Shown here piece after piece: positions 13,020 to 24,079 of a stretch of 64,000 bases of DNA. The notes below the pieces were generated by a model. The model saw only the letters and a list, made by a program, of their open reading frames with translations. It had not been told where the DNA came from and did no database searches. Each line of letters starts with the position of its first letter. Position 1 is the stretch's first letter. Source of the stretch: Ziziphus jujuba (lineage: Eukaryota > Streptophyta > Magnoliopsida > Rosales > Rhamnaceae); assembly GCF_031755915.1 (NCBI RefSeq), contig NC_083380.1, forward strand, positions 33,204,501 to 33,268,500, given 5' to 3'. The translations under genes were made by a program, and so were the position numbers.

Positions 13020-13180
13020 CCTCACCAAAGCTCTATTTTACTCTAACCTAAATCTGAATTTACATTTCAGAGGTATAAATTCTACCATGGTGGTTATCCA
13101 AAGATGAAAAATTGAAAGGCTGGCTCCGACTGCTGTTATTCATGGGATAGTATCGCATGCGTAGCTAATGACTGATCACA
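13020..13180 (+). pseudogene. RLP N-terminal cap remnant in block A
   Basis: Sequence matching 'ccctcaccaaagctct' and 'tatccaaagatgaaaaa' of the second RLP (59670-59790) shows the LRR N-terminal cap, with a degraded C-C-x-S-W-D motif. Frame stops occur after the KMKN-like residues. All LRRs are missing. Equivalent remnants are in blocks B (16290-16400) and C (30355-30520). Confidence 0.65.
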
Positions 13181-13384
13181 AATCACAGTTTGAACTCTGT
13201 TACTCTTCTCATATCAAATGAGAGTTTTTCATACATTTATTGCTGCAGAGCATCAGCATGTCATGATTGGAAGAAATTAAATGGGCAGTGCAATGTGGAG
13301 AAATTTTACTCTACTAAATGTGCAATTTTGTCATGTGTTATAGAAAAGTTAAAAAAGAGGGGGAAAAAAAAAATCCTTAATATC

Positions 13385-14995
13385 CATAATATCCATTGAA
13401 ATTTTTTAAATTTCGGCAAAATTTCTATAGAGATTTTCATAAAATATCTACATCAAATCCTTAACGATTTTGTTAAAAAATTTATAATTTTAGAAATTTC
13501 CCCTAAAATTTCGAAAATATCTAATATTTTTTTTTAATTTTTTTAAAAAAATTTATAAATATTATTGATATTTAGTAAAACTTGTTATCAAATTAACTTC
13601 ATTGATAATTTTTTTACCCTTTAATTGATTTTTAAACATTTAGTGATATAAGTAAAATAGAATAAATTGAATTGAATAATATTAATAAGTTCTACTTATT
13701 TATTGAGTATTGATAAAGCAAAAATACAAATATTGTGGATTATATTTTTGAACCTTGGAAATCTTAATATTTGAAACAATAATGGCAGATGATGATGAAG
13801 AGGGCAATCAAATGTACCAATGGATTAGAGATGTTTATTTAGATGATCATAAAGCGAATTCTGATCAAAAGATTGCTCAACAAGCTGAAAAAGAGGGAAT
13901 AAATATTCAAAAGTAATTGCTGAATAAGTAAATTCTAGTAGTGGTGATTCATTTCAAATGCTTATAAAAGAGCCAACTAGAACTACTAGTGCTTCAGCTC
14001 CATCAGGTGGTACACATTCACAATTTGAGACTTTTAGTAGTCACTCTAGCTCCAGTAAGGATGAAGATAACTTCAATAAATTATCTGAATTAGAAGTTAG
14101 AAGAGGCAGTGGCCAAAAGGAATCACCAAGTCAAGAAGTTGGATTAAGCCTATTTTTTTGTGAACAATATACACACATGCAACACAAGATGAAGATCATG
14201 GGAGTAGAGATGCAGGTCAAGGATTCGATGCTGTTGGAAAAGACTATATACATAAAGAAAAATCTATAATGGAGATGTAACAACAAGAAAAAGATTTAAT
14301 TTCTATGAATTTTGGATCTATGAGGGTTGAAAATTATTTTCATAATCCTTATTCAATGGATATGTATGGAAAATCATCAAGTAACAACTCATGGGTACCA
14401 TCTCAAACTCAACCATCAGCGAATAGTAGTTATGCACATAGTCAATCAATAATGCAAGATCCATATGGTTGGCATATTAATAATTATATGCAAAATTATT
14501 AGGAAGATACATCTTTTCATAATTACTTCTCAAATTTCACATCTCAAAATCAAAATGAGGAAGAAACCGATGATTTTCAACCACTAAGAAATTCTATGTG
14601 GTATTAAAATGACATTTATGAACTACAATGTAATTGAAATAATCATTTTATATATTTTAGTTAATAAAAAATTTTATCATATATGTATTTTTTGATATAT
14701 TTTTATTAATAATAATTCATTTATGGTCATTAATGCTTATAATAAATCAATTTACTAATAAAAATATAACATCCTATTCAATATTTTAGCAAGTTATGTA
14801 ATCAATTTGATAATCAATGGATTAAATAAGCTAATTCTAAAGTTTCAATGAAAATTTTCACTTTTCAAAATAAATTTCTATCATTTTTTATAACTTTTAT
14901 CGATATTCGATATTTTTCAATATTTCTATGAAAATTTTTTTATTTTAAACTTTTGATATTTTCATTAATATCGATTTTTTGAACCTTGATCCTAT
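13385..14995 (+). mobile_element. hAT-like transposon remnant (tentative)
   Basis: This stretch separates blocks A and B and is absent from block C. Its ends are rich in AAATTTC/ATCGATATT-type sequence ('aaatttcggcaaaattt' near 13410; 'ttaatatcgattttttgaac' near 14980). Such ends resemble those of some plant hAT elements. It carries the decayed coding remnant described separately. Boundaries are approximate, and no clean target duplication was found. Confidence 0.45.
13782..14607 (+). pseudogene. Decayed C-terminal tail of a hAT-type transposase (tentative)
   Basis: The reading starts MADDDEEGNQMYQWIRDV (13782) and breaks near 13915. It continues in another frame with Ser/Thr-rich residues (TSASAPSGGTHSQ) and an acidic patch. 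It breaks again near 14165-14175 and at a stop near 14278, then ends in an Asn/Ser/Tyr-rich tail (NYFHNPYSMDMYGKSSSNNS, near 14330) reaching 14607. I associate this low-complexity tail with hAT proteins that carry DUF659, from memory only. No catalytic residue or BED finger is visible here. It could instead be a fragment of another repetitive plant protein. Confidence 0.4.
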
Positions 14996-16640
14996 GATAG
15001 TACTGGAGTTTTTCCAATTAAAAGTGGGAGGAGCACAAAAATGGCTTGCGGGATTAACTTAGTTAGAATTATTTCAAAAGTTTTGAAATAAATGGATCAA
15101 GCATTTTTTAAATAAATATTTTCATTTTGGTTTAGAAATCAATAATAGTTTGATTTAAAAAGTCATAAATTTTAAATACTATATTATTTTTATAAATTTT
15201 TAACAAAATTTAATTGAATATCCTTAAACTTTTATAGATTTAAAAAAAAATTAAATTTATATTGAATATCTTCATTTTTGTTTATAAAATCTTTAACAAT
15301 GTATTAAATATATCTAATCTTTTAAAATCTAAAAAAATCTAAAAATATTTGAAAATTCATACTGAATATACAGTAATAATTGTATTTCCCTTTACTGTTT
15401 TCAACGTTCTCAATGGCAAGTTCCTTTCAAATCTTTACCGTTTCCAACCGTTCTCAATGGCAAGCTCCTTTCAAATCTTTATTGTTTCCAACGTTCTCAA
15501 TTGCAGGTTCTTTTCAAATTTAATATCATCATTTAAGGGCAATGAAAACTAACTAATTTTATGTTGGATCCAACAGAGATTGGGCTTTAAGTCTTCGTAG
15601 ACCATTGCTATGGCAAAGACTTTAATATAGTTTACCCAAAAATAATAATAATAATAATAATAATAATAAAGAAAATAAAAAAAAAGCCTATGTCCTTTTT
15701 TTTGGTAAATACAAAAAGCCTACGTCCTTGTTATTTAATAATGGCGGTGGACCACATAATAAAAGTAGTACTTTTGCCCCATTATAAGTAGCACTGTAAA
15801 TACACAAGAACGTACACTTACAAAAACCCAATCGCAATTCATAAAAACTTTCTCACTAGTAATCTCTCGTACCAAAAAATGAAGGAAATTAATGATATAA
15901 ACCAGTTGCAATAATTTTGCAGGTGATCCTTTCCTATTCTTGTCTGTTTGATACACACGTTAACATACATGGTCCTCATATTATACTAGACATTTGGATA
16001 ATTAATTAAATAGTATCAATTAACTACTCATGTTTTATTATGTCTTTCATAGTAAAATTTTATTATCTATATTTTTTTTTATGGTAGAAAATAATAAAAA
16101 TTGATATTTGATAAAGATCCCATCTTAACCTATATATATATATATATATATATTGTCCGTGATTCTCATCAAAATCACACGTTATTTCTTAAATAGGAAT
16201 ATGTTAGAAATTTGGTCAAAATATTTAGTGTTAATTTTTATCAGAGCAATTATCAGTAGAGGAGCTTAATTGATTGTAAAGTATGTTTTCTAACCTTCCT
16301 CACCAAAAGCTCTATGGTGGTTATCCAAAGATGAAAAATTGAAAGGCTGGCTGCGACTGCTTTTCTTCATGGGTTAGTATCTCTTGCGAAGCTAATTACT
16401 GATCATAAATCACATTTTGAACTCTGTTACTCTTCTCATATCAAATGAAAGTTTTTCATACTTTTATTGCTGCAGAGTACCAGCATGTTATGATTGGAAG
16501 AAACAAAATGGGCTTAAGGCAGTGCAATGTACAGAAATCTTACTCTACCTAATGTGCAATTTTATTATGTGTTAGGAAAAAACAGAAAAACAAAACAAAA
16601 CAACAGTAAACAAAACAAAACAAAAAAAAAAAAATTAAAA
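14996..16640 (+). repeat. Segmental block B (RLP promoter plus 5' remnant)
   Basis: This is a copy of block A, starting at 'cctatgatagtactgg'. It has promoter modules (three short repeats around 'ttccaacgttctcaa' at 15395-15510), a decayed RLP start near 15878, a cap remnant (16290-16400) and the exon-like piece (16475-16540). It keeps the uninterrupted MULE target ('acagaaatcttactctacc', 16531-16549). Extra AAT microsatellite lies at 15643-15668 and a TA run near 16133-16152. Confidence 0.7.
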
Positions 16641-16745
16641 AAAAAATGCAACTTCGCAATTAGTCTTTAGGCACTTTTACCCAAAAAAAATAAAAAATAA
16701 AAAATTAGTCTTTAGGCGCAGAAGTAAAGAGGTCTCTATCCATCC

Positions 16746-17500
16746 CAGGGGCGGACCGCGGACCCAGGTGGGGCCCGAGGGGTGCCCCCTTCAATATTTT
16801 TACCTTTTTTTTTTTCAAAAATTTTTAATTTATTTTACTATCTATCCCTATTGAGCCAAACTGTGCCCATCCTCCATCCTACACATGGGTTTGTTTTTTA
16901 AGTAATTTCACCACAACCAAGTGGCTTTGGTTTCAAATTTTTGTATATTTCTCTTTATTTTTCTTATTTATCCACCTTTTATTTTTCCTCTCTCACTTAT
17001 ATAAAAATTTTATTATACTTTGAGTTTATACTAGCTACTACTTGTTAGCAATTCTATATGTACTATTTAATTCATAGTTAATATAAAAATAAATTTATAA
17101 TTAAAACTAGAATATATTTTTTTACCATTATAATATTTATTTAATTACTCTTTGTTTATATAGAATTAATATGAATTTTTGGCTCTAATGAAAATTTTAT
17201 TTTATTAGTTTTTCATTTTTATAATTTCTTTTTGTAAGAAATTTTATATATTTTAAAATATATGTTAAAAAGTTATGGAGAGGTATTTATAAATAAAACA
17301 TTCATTTTATAACCATTAGGAATCGATCATGTTCAAACATATATTTTTAAAAGGGTTCTGTTAGCATTTAAATCATATATATATATATATGTATTCTAAA
17401 AAAAAAGATTTTAGCGAATATCCTAATTAGTTGACTTTAAAATAATTAATTGCATCTTAACCTATGTAATTATTTTTTCAACTTAGGGTAGTAAACCCTA
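16746..17500. mobile_element. Non-autonomous DNA transposon, CAG-type end, truncated copy 1
   Basis: The left end CAGGGGCGGACC at 16746 matches the left end at 39337 (CAGAGGCGGACCC). The interior is shared over about 700 bp: pyrimidine-rich start, 'tatccctattgagcc', 'ttttaagtaatttcac', then AT-rich sequence to 'ttaacctatgtaattatttt'. Copy 1 lacks the right terminal repeat that copy 2 has at about 40129-40142. It carries no coding sequence. The short terminal sequence suggests hAT. It sits at the same place in blocks B and C, so it was there before they duplicated. Confidence 0.5.
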
Positions 17501-17590
17501 CTTACAAGTTACATTAAACCAACTCATACAAGACCTAATAACAATAAGAGCAGGTTATTATAAATACAAAACAACAAAAATACTCTATAT
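17501..17590. other. Short spacer, nothing recognised
   Basis: AT-rich spacer between the truncated DNA transposon and the next RLP promoter remnant. No feature is seen. Confidence 0.4.
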
Positions 17591-20340
17591 ACACTATTAA
17601 CAAAGACCCAGTTGGAATTCGTGTATATTTTCTCACTAATAATCTCTGGCAAAAAATTGAAGAGGAATAATATCAACCAGTTATACTGTAATTAATATCA
17701 TATGTAGTAAAATAAATCATCATGGATTCTTTCAAGAGCCAGAGGATTAAGAAGTGCCAAAAAGTATTAAAGCTTTATTCCCTGGTACTCAACATTTTGT
17801 CTCACCTCAGCATTTGTATATTCAAGATTGTAATTAGGTGGTTGACATGTCTAAGAATATATGGTTCTTCTTCCACAATCAACAACTCTCCAAAGTTGGA
17901 GTCACGTGTGCTGTGATTTAGGGGGAATTTCATTTGATGGGTTTGCGAACTGAAGTTTTGGTTAGCTAAACTTAATTTTGAGTAGGAATCTTGGAATAAA
18001 TGTGACTGCCACACCAACTATTGCTGAGCTGTGCATTAATACCTTGTGTAAAGTTAGCTTCTGCGTGCAAAAGCTATTAAAAGAGCATGTGATTAAGTCA
18101 GGCCAGGTAGTACAGAGCTTTTGGCACATGCCCACTACTGTATCGTGTTGGCACAAAAAATTTGGCTCAAGAGCTGCAGCTTTCTTTTCCGAATCCTATC
18201 ATTTTGGAGTGATAATATAGGAGCTGCATAATTGGCTGCAAATCCTGTACAGCATGCAAAGGATAAAACATATATAGAAATTTGAGTTTCATTTTGTAAG
18301 AGACAAGGTTCTTGAAAAAGAACTTGAAGTGAGACGTACATGTGCCTTCTGAAGAGCAGATAGCGGAGGAGGCTCTTATAGACTATAGACAATTGGACAC
18401 TTCCAAATCAGCTTCCAGATTAGCGTTCAATTCAGTTATTAGTTGAATAGCTGACCAATGATTTTAATATTAATTATGTAAGTCTGTTAAGTTTGTTAAG
18501 TGTGCTGATCACTAAAGCATTCTAATTCAGTTTCTTGTTATCTTGCCATATTGATACAAATTAAGCAATATTTGATTCACCAACAATAGAGAGAGTGATG
18601 ATCTGTTCTTATTCATGACATTGAACTGGAAACAGAACTTGACCTAAATGCACTGTCAGATAATGAACAAAAATATTTTGTTAATTTTGTTACTCATGCA
18701 AATATATAAATATGTGTATATATAGTGGAAAATCTAATGGTAAGATCTATATTCAGATCAAAATAGGTGTGCAAGTTACTTGTTAATTTAATATGGAAAA
18801 ATAACTTAGGAACCACTTCAATTTTCACTCACCAATATGTGAATTATATATATAATAATACATCATAATTCTATCTTCAAAAAAAGAAAAAAAAAATGAT
18901 AATAATATATTATAATGCTCAGACCAGTCTTGGCAGTGTGTTCAACTAACAACCGAACACCTAGACATTGGATAATTAACTTTCTGACAAATCATCTTGG
19001 CCTTTGAATGGATGGCATCCAAGGGCATAAACATTGAGAAGTTGTGAGTAGTTATGACCATAATTTATATACCTTTTGGATCTATTTATTCAATGGTTAA
19101 AATGGTATTTTTCAAAAACCTTTGTCTAGTACTTTGGTGTATAAAACTGACCCTTATCTCGTAATAAGATTCTTTATAAGGAGATCTTAACATTTTGCTT
19201 TTGAATAGGATTTTTATTTAGCACTAAATAAACCAAGTTAAAATCGAAAGTAGGAGATTTCTCTTTAGTGATATATAAAGTAAGTTAAAATTAAAAGTAG
19301 GACATGAGAGGGAGAAAAAAAAAGAAAGTAAAAAATGAATAACACAAAGACTAATTATTAGATAGCTATACTCTAATAATAAAGACGATGATTTTTTAAT
19401 AACGTTAGTGTGAAAATTTGGTGGAAAGTTGGCAGTGGAGCACTATGATCATCTATGATATGCAATTTCCCTTTTCAATTTATCAGTATTTCTCTTCCCA
19501 GTAACGACCCAGTAATAAGGCTTTTAAGTCTTCGTTTACCATTCTTATTCCAAAAGCTAAAAAGACAACGAATGAACAGACAAACAAACTATGCAAAGAC
19601 CCAAAAAAAAAAAAAAACAAAAAAAAACAAAAAACAAAAAACAAAAAAAGCAATAAAAAGACACATGACAGCGCTTAATCAACAACCACAAAAGAGAGAG
19701 AGAGAGAGAGAAAAAAAAAAAAAAGCAATAAAATAACAAACAAAACAAAACAAAAATGCTTGTCATTGTAATTTAATAATTGCGGTAGACCACATGACAG
19801 AGCTTCCAATAATATCGACTAAAAGCCAAAAAGAAAAAAACAGAGAGAAAAACTATTTGAAATAACCGAGTAGTACATTTTTATTTTTTTTTTACCATTA
19901 AAAAAATGAAAATAAAATTTAAAAAAAAGTAGTACATTTCCGCTTATAAATAGCACTATAAATGCACAAGAACGTACACTTACAAAGACCCAACTGGAAT
20001 TCGTATATGTTCTCTCACCAATAATGTCAGGTAAAAAAATGAAGAGGAAATAATATCATTTATATGAAAAAATAGATCATGAGTTGTCTCAAGAGCCAGA
20101 GGGTTAGGAAGTGCTAGAAATTAAAGCTTTGTTCGCTGGTACCCAAAATCTTGTCTCGCTTCAGCATTTGTATATTCAAGGCTGCAATTAGATGGTAGAC
20201 ATGTCCAAATATATGGTATTCTTCCACAATCAACTACTGATCTCCAAAGTTAAAGGGTCATGTGTGCTTTGGTTTAAGGGGGAATTTCATTTCTGTTTGC
20301 AAACTCAAGTTTTGCTTATACAGTCCTCTTCGCAATGACT
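17591..20340 (+). repeat. Segmental block D1
   Basis: This block recurs at 21848-23310 (D2) and 41790-44330 (D3). It includes a decayed RLP start (17640-17690), a repeated unit beginning 'gagccagagg.ttaagaagtgc' (17738 and 20090) and a stretch 'aacaatagagagagtgat' (18582). It also has a 'taagattctttataaggaga' stretch (19167) and, at 19945-19953, a TATAAATAG box. The box is followed by the RLP-type 5' leader ('aagacccaactggaattcgt') and a decayed start near 20040. The potential 64-residue peptide at 17722 is not conserved in frame in the sister copies, so I do not call it a gene. The transcribed function of this block, if any, is unknown. Confidence 0.55.
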
Positions 20341-20403
20341 CAATATACAGTCCTCTTCATCTGTAGGGTCTGTTTGGCCCCTTGTTTACAAAACAGTTTT
20401 CCA

Positions 20404-20665
20404 TGTTAGTGTCTGTGATGCAAATAATAATAACAATAACGATAATTTTATCCAATAATAATAATTATAATAATAATAAAAATATTCGATTCTATTAGTG
20501 TAAAGAAATACTGATGAACAGAATACTTGTATCAAAATAGCAGCATTTCTTTAATTATGCGAGGACCGAATGCTCTTTCCCAAAAATAAACCAAAGTAAA
20601 ATCAAAACGCTTGGCTAGCTTCTACTGAATGAGCTAAATAAATGAGGTTTATGATATGTTCTACT
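20404..20665 (-). repeat. Inverted copy of an RLP 3'-flank segment
   Basis: This stretch is the near-identical reverse complement of about 5265-5515. For example 'gtatttctttacactaatag' reads forward at 5419 and in complement at about 20493-20512. The AAT-rich run and the 'gcatcacagac' end are also shared. A 3'-flank fragment has therefore been copied in reverse next to a forward LRR fragment, marking a rearrangement breakpoint inside the cluster. Confidence 0.75.
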
Positions 20666-20702
20666 ATTGGTATGTGGAAGGGCATATAAAGTGTATTAAG
20701 TA

Positions 20703-20815
20703 CTAATTTTAAAGGACCCATCCCTTCATCTTTAGGGAACCTTGTTGAACTTGAATCATTAGATCTCTCAAATGACAATGTAAAAGGCAATGTATCTAGA
20801 TTACTAAGACATGGA
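20703..20815 (+). pseudogene. RLP LRR fragment
   Basis: About 110 bp encode residues like NFKGPIPSSLGNLVELES followed by LDLSND. They match the last LRRs of RLP pseudogene 1 (about 2815-2900: NFTGPVPLSLGNLIKLES). The fragment has no start or cap and ends in a stop after a few more residues. It is joined upstream to the inverted 3'-flank piece. Confidence 0.7.
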
Positions 20816-20929
20816 TTTATTTTCATGTTTACTAAGGCAATTTATTTACTAAGGCAATGTATCTAAATGACAATGTAAAAGGCAATGTATTTTAAATGCA
20901 TCTTGCCATAAAAATATTATATAGGTTGG

Positions 20930-21847
20930 TTGAATATTTCAAAATGAATATTATAGTATTTTTCTATCATTTATTTTACATGATTGAATATAATTATTTA
21001 AATTATATATTTGGCGCCGTTTATTTTAGTTTATTAAATTAAATTGTACGAATTATATATTGAATTTTTCTTTTATGTTATATTTCTTTCATGCAAGTAT
21101 TCTAAATTTATTTCATTATATTTTATTATATTTTATTCGTATTTGTATTATTTAAATTTTATTAAATTAATTATTACTTGATTTTTAGGGAATAAAAGAT
21201 TGGATTTTGCGAAAATGTTTTAAAAGGAGAACCTTTCCAACGGAGTGAGTGGTGAGGGTTTTGAGAGAAAATGTTATTTTCAATTAATTATTATTTATTT
21301 ACTTATTTATTCTTAATTAATCAAATGCGCTATAATTATCATTACTATTATAATTGTACAGTAGATAAGGTCACTTACTGAGATGATTAGCATCTCATAT
21401 TCTAAATTTTGTTCCCCTAGGTACAAGGATTGGTAGATGTTGATTGTCCGGGACGAGCCCAACGTCTCAGTTAATTGTCGAAAGTCCAAGAAGCATTTCC
21501 TCCCTTTTTTCTCTTCATCTTGTATTACTTTTTTATCTGATATTGTATTAACTTCATATTTATTTGTATAATGCTTTGTGTACTGTATTGGACACATTTT
21601 ATTAAATACTGTATTAATTCCCTGTTATTATTTTGGAGTGCTATAAGTTTGTGGAATTAAATTGTAGTAATGTGGGAGGAATAAGGTGGTGTATATAGAA
21701 GTGTGTTTTTAGTGCAGGAAAATTGTGGTAAGTCCAACCCTTATGGGAGGTTCTGCCGGATTTTCCATTGGAGGGTCCGGTAGGATTTTCTTGGGATCAG
21801 GGCTTGTCTAGGGTTCCGGTGAGAAATTTTAGATGGATCCTGACATT
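20930..21847 (+). mobile_element. Probable gypsy-type LTR fragment or solo LTR
   Basis: The stretch ends in 'agatggatcctgaca', directly before D-block sequence that starts 'tttgaatagatagcataaaa'. Inside are 'gtcacttactgagatgat' (21371), 'tccgggacgagcccaacg' (21448) and 'gggatcagggcttgtctagg' (21794). I recognise these as typical of the R/U5 part of some plant gypsy LTRs. The left limit is not clear and no coding region follows. The interpretation rests on remembered LTR features. Confidence 0.45.
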
Positions 21848-23313
21848 TGAATAGATAGCATAAAAGACGTGAGCAGTTATGACCATAATTTATACAACAT
21901 TTGGATCGATTTATTCAATGGCCAAAATGGTATTTGTCAAAAATCTTTGTTTAGTACTTTGGTATATAAAACTGGCCCTTATCTCATAATAAGATTCTTT
22001 ATAAGGAGATCTTAACATTTTGTTGCTGAAGAGGATTTTTCTTTAGCACTAAATAAATCAAGTTAAAATCAAAGGTAGGAGATTTTTCTTTAGTGCTAAA
22101 TAAACTATGTTAAAATTAAAAGTAGGACATGAGAGGGAGGGAAAAAAAAAAAAAACAGTAAATAATGACTAATACAAAGACTAATTATGAGATAGCCATG
22201 CTCTAATAATAAAAACTATGTTAAAGTAGGACATGAGAGGGAGGGAAAAAAAAAAACGTAAATAATGACTAATGCAAAGACTAATTATTAGATAGCTATG
22301 CTCTAATAATAATAATAAAGATGATGATTTTTGAATAAATTTGGTATGAGAATTTGGTGGAAAGTTGGCAGTGGAGCACTATGATCGCCTATGATATGCA
22401 ATTTCCTTTTTTAATTTATTAGTATTTCTCTTCACTGTAATGACCCAGTGATAAGGCTTTTAAGTCTTCGTTTACCATTCTTTTTGCAAAAGCTAAAAAG
22501 AAAACGAATGACCAGAGAAACAAACTAATAATGCAAAGACCTTACATTCTTAATTAACAACCACCAAAAAATAATAATAATAATAATAAAAATACAATAA
22601 AATAACATGCAAAACAAACCAAAAAAGCCTGTCATAGTAATTTAATAATGGCGGTAGACCACATGATAGAGCTTCCAATAATATCCCAAAAAAAAAAAAA
22701 AAAAAACAAAACGATTTGAAATAACCAAGTAGTACTTTTTTTTTTTTTTTCTTTCACCATTAAAAAAATAAAAATAAAATAAAATAAGTAGTAGATTTCC
22801 GCTTATAAATAGCACTATCAATAGCACTATATACCAACTTACAAAGACCCAACTGGAATTCGTATATGTTTTCTCACCAATAATGTCAGGTAAAAAAATG
22901 AAGAGGAATTAATATCATTTATATTAAAAAATAGATCATGAGCTGTCTCAAGAGGCAGAGGGTTAATGAGTGCAAGGAATTAAAGTTTTGTTCCCTGGTA
23001 CCCAACAGCTTGTCTCAATTCAGCATTTTTATATTCAAGGCTGCATTAGGTTGTAGACATGTCCAAATACATGGTATTCTTCCACGATCAACAACTGATC
23101 TCCAAAGTCAAAGGGTCATGTGCGCTTTGGTTTAAGGGGGATTTCATTTCTGTTTGCAAACTCAAGTTTTGACTATAAGCTAAACTTAAATAAGTTTGAG
23201 GGGGATAAATAAGTGTGAGTGTGATTGTCACACCAGTTACTGCTGATAAGCTGTATATTAGTACTTGTGCAAAGTTAGCTAAAAGTTATTAAAAGAGCAC
23301 GTGATTGAGTTAG
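21848..23313 (+). repeat. Segmental block D2
   Basis: Copy of block D from 'tttgaatagatagcataaaa' onward. It holds two short internal repeats around 'gtaggacatgagagggaggg' (22123 and 22226). It also has the promoter module with 'taagtcttcgtttaccattc' (22461), a TATAAATAG box at 22804-22812 and a decayed RLP start near 22897. The repeated 'gagg.agagggttaa' unit begins at about 22950. The block is cut at 23313 by the probable solo LTR. Confidence 0.6.
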
Positions 23314-23878
23314 CTGTTGTGTGTTTGCTATCGCTACAAGAAGTGGAAAATAAGAAAAAGTATTGAAGCTTCAGTTTGAAAAGATAAAACGTTGCCGTTT
23401 TACATGACATGTCAGTTAATGAACCTGGTTGAAGTGGTGTCGTTTAGCAAAGTTGGTATGGCTTTTGTTACACTTGAAGAAAATGGTGCTTTTAAAAGGA
23501 AGACTACATCAGATTAAAAAGGAATGGTCTTCTTCAAGCATAAAAAACAGAGAGCTGGTCGTCTTCTTCAAATTTTTTTATTTTATTTTATTATTTTTTT
23601 TAGAGTGAGAAAGTTTCAGATCAATTTTAGGGAGAGAAATTCTAAAGTTCTTCATGGATTTCTGCATCTTGTGTCTCTGTGTGAGATAAAAGTTGTTTCT
23701 TTGTGAAACATATGAGTGAGGGTGTATTTGGGGCTTTGGGACTGGTTTTTTGGGTTTCTTGTGTGAAGCTTCACATCGGAACACGAGGACGTAGGTCGAT
23801 TTCGATGGAACCTCGATAAATTTCTGTGTTGATTTGTAGATTTAGGTTCTTGGATTTTGTTCTTAGAATTCATAACAA
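23314..23878. mobile_element. Probable solo LTR upstream of the DUF247 gene
   Basis: A 565-bp stretch is absent from the otherwise matching D3 copy (44110-44150) and is flanked by GTTAG on both sides (23309-23313 and 23879-23883). Its termini read CTGTTGTG...CATAACAA, that is TG...CA LTR ends with one extra base at each side. No coding region, tRNA primer site or second LTR is present, so a solo LTR left by recombination is the simplest reading. It ends about 200 bp upstream of the DUF247 start codon and may contribute promoter sequence; that last point is inference. Confidence 0.6.
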
Positions 23879-24079
23879 GTTAGACGACTAATCTCCTCTT
23901 GTATAATTAAATACAGATTAATGAATGAATGAGGTACGTACTGAGGTATATTCAGAGATACAACACTCTCAAATTTTCTTAATAATTTCATTTTCTTTCT
24001 GCTTTTTCTTCTTAATTACCCATATATATGTAATTCACGTCAAGACATACCAGGAGAGGAACTTCTTTCTGCATCAAAA

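Larger units (their letters stand above)
11611..13384 (+). repeat. Segmental block A (RLP promoter plus 5' remnant)
   Basis: This block is also found at 14996-16640 (B) and 29405-30660 plus 39186-39336 (C). It starts with 'tatgatagtattagag' and includes the promoter module 'cgtagaccattgctat' (12190), a 'gcggtggaccacat' stretch, and a decayed RLP start near 12585. It then has a remnant of the RLP N-terminal cap (13015-13180, with 'tatccaaagatgaaaaattg') and an exon-like piece at 13245-13320. The cap remnant has stops in every useful frame. In copy A a SINE sits in the promoter, and a hAT-like remnant follows the block. Confidence 0.7.

Noticed and set aside
17722..17916. 64-residue frame in block D1
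   Set aside because: The corresponding stretches in D2 and D3 differ in frame and contain stops, so there is no sign of a conserved protein.
19455..19766. Lys-rich and opposite Phe-rich frames
   Set aside because: Low-complexity A-rich and GA-repeat DNA; not conserved in the sister D blocks.
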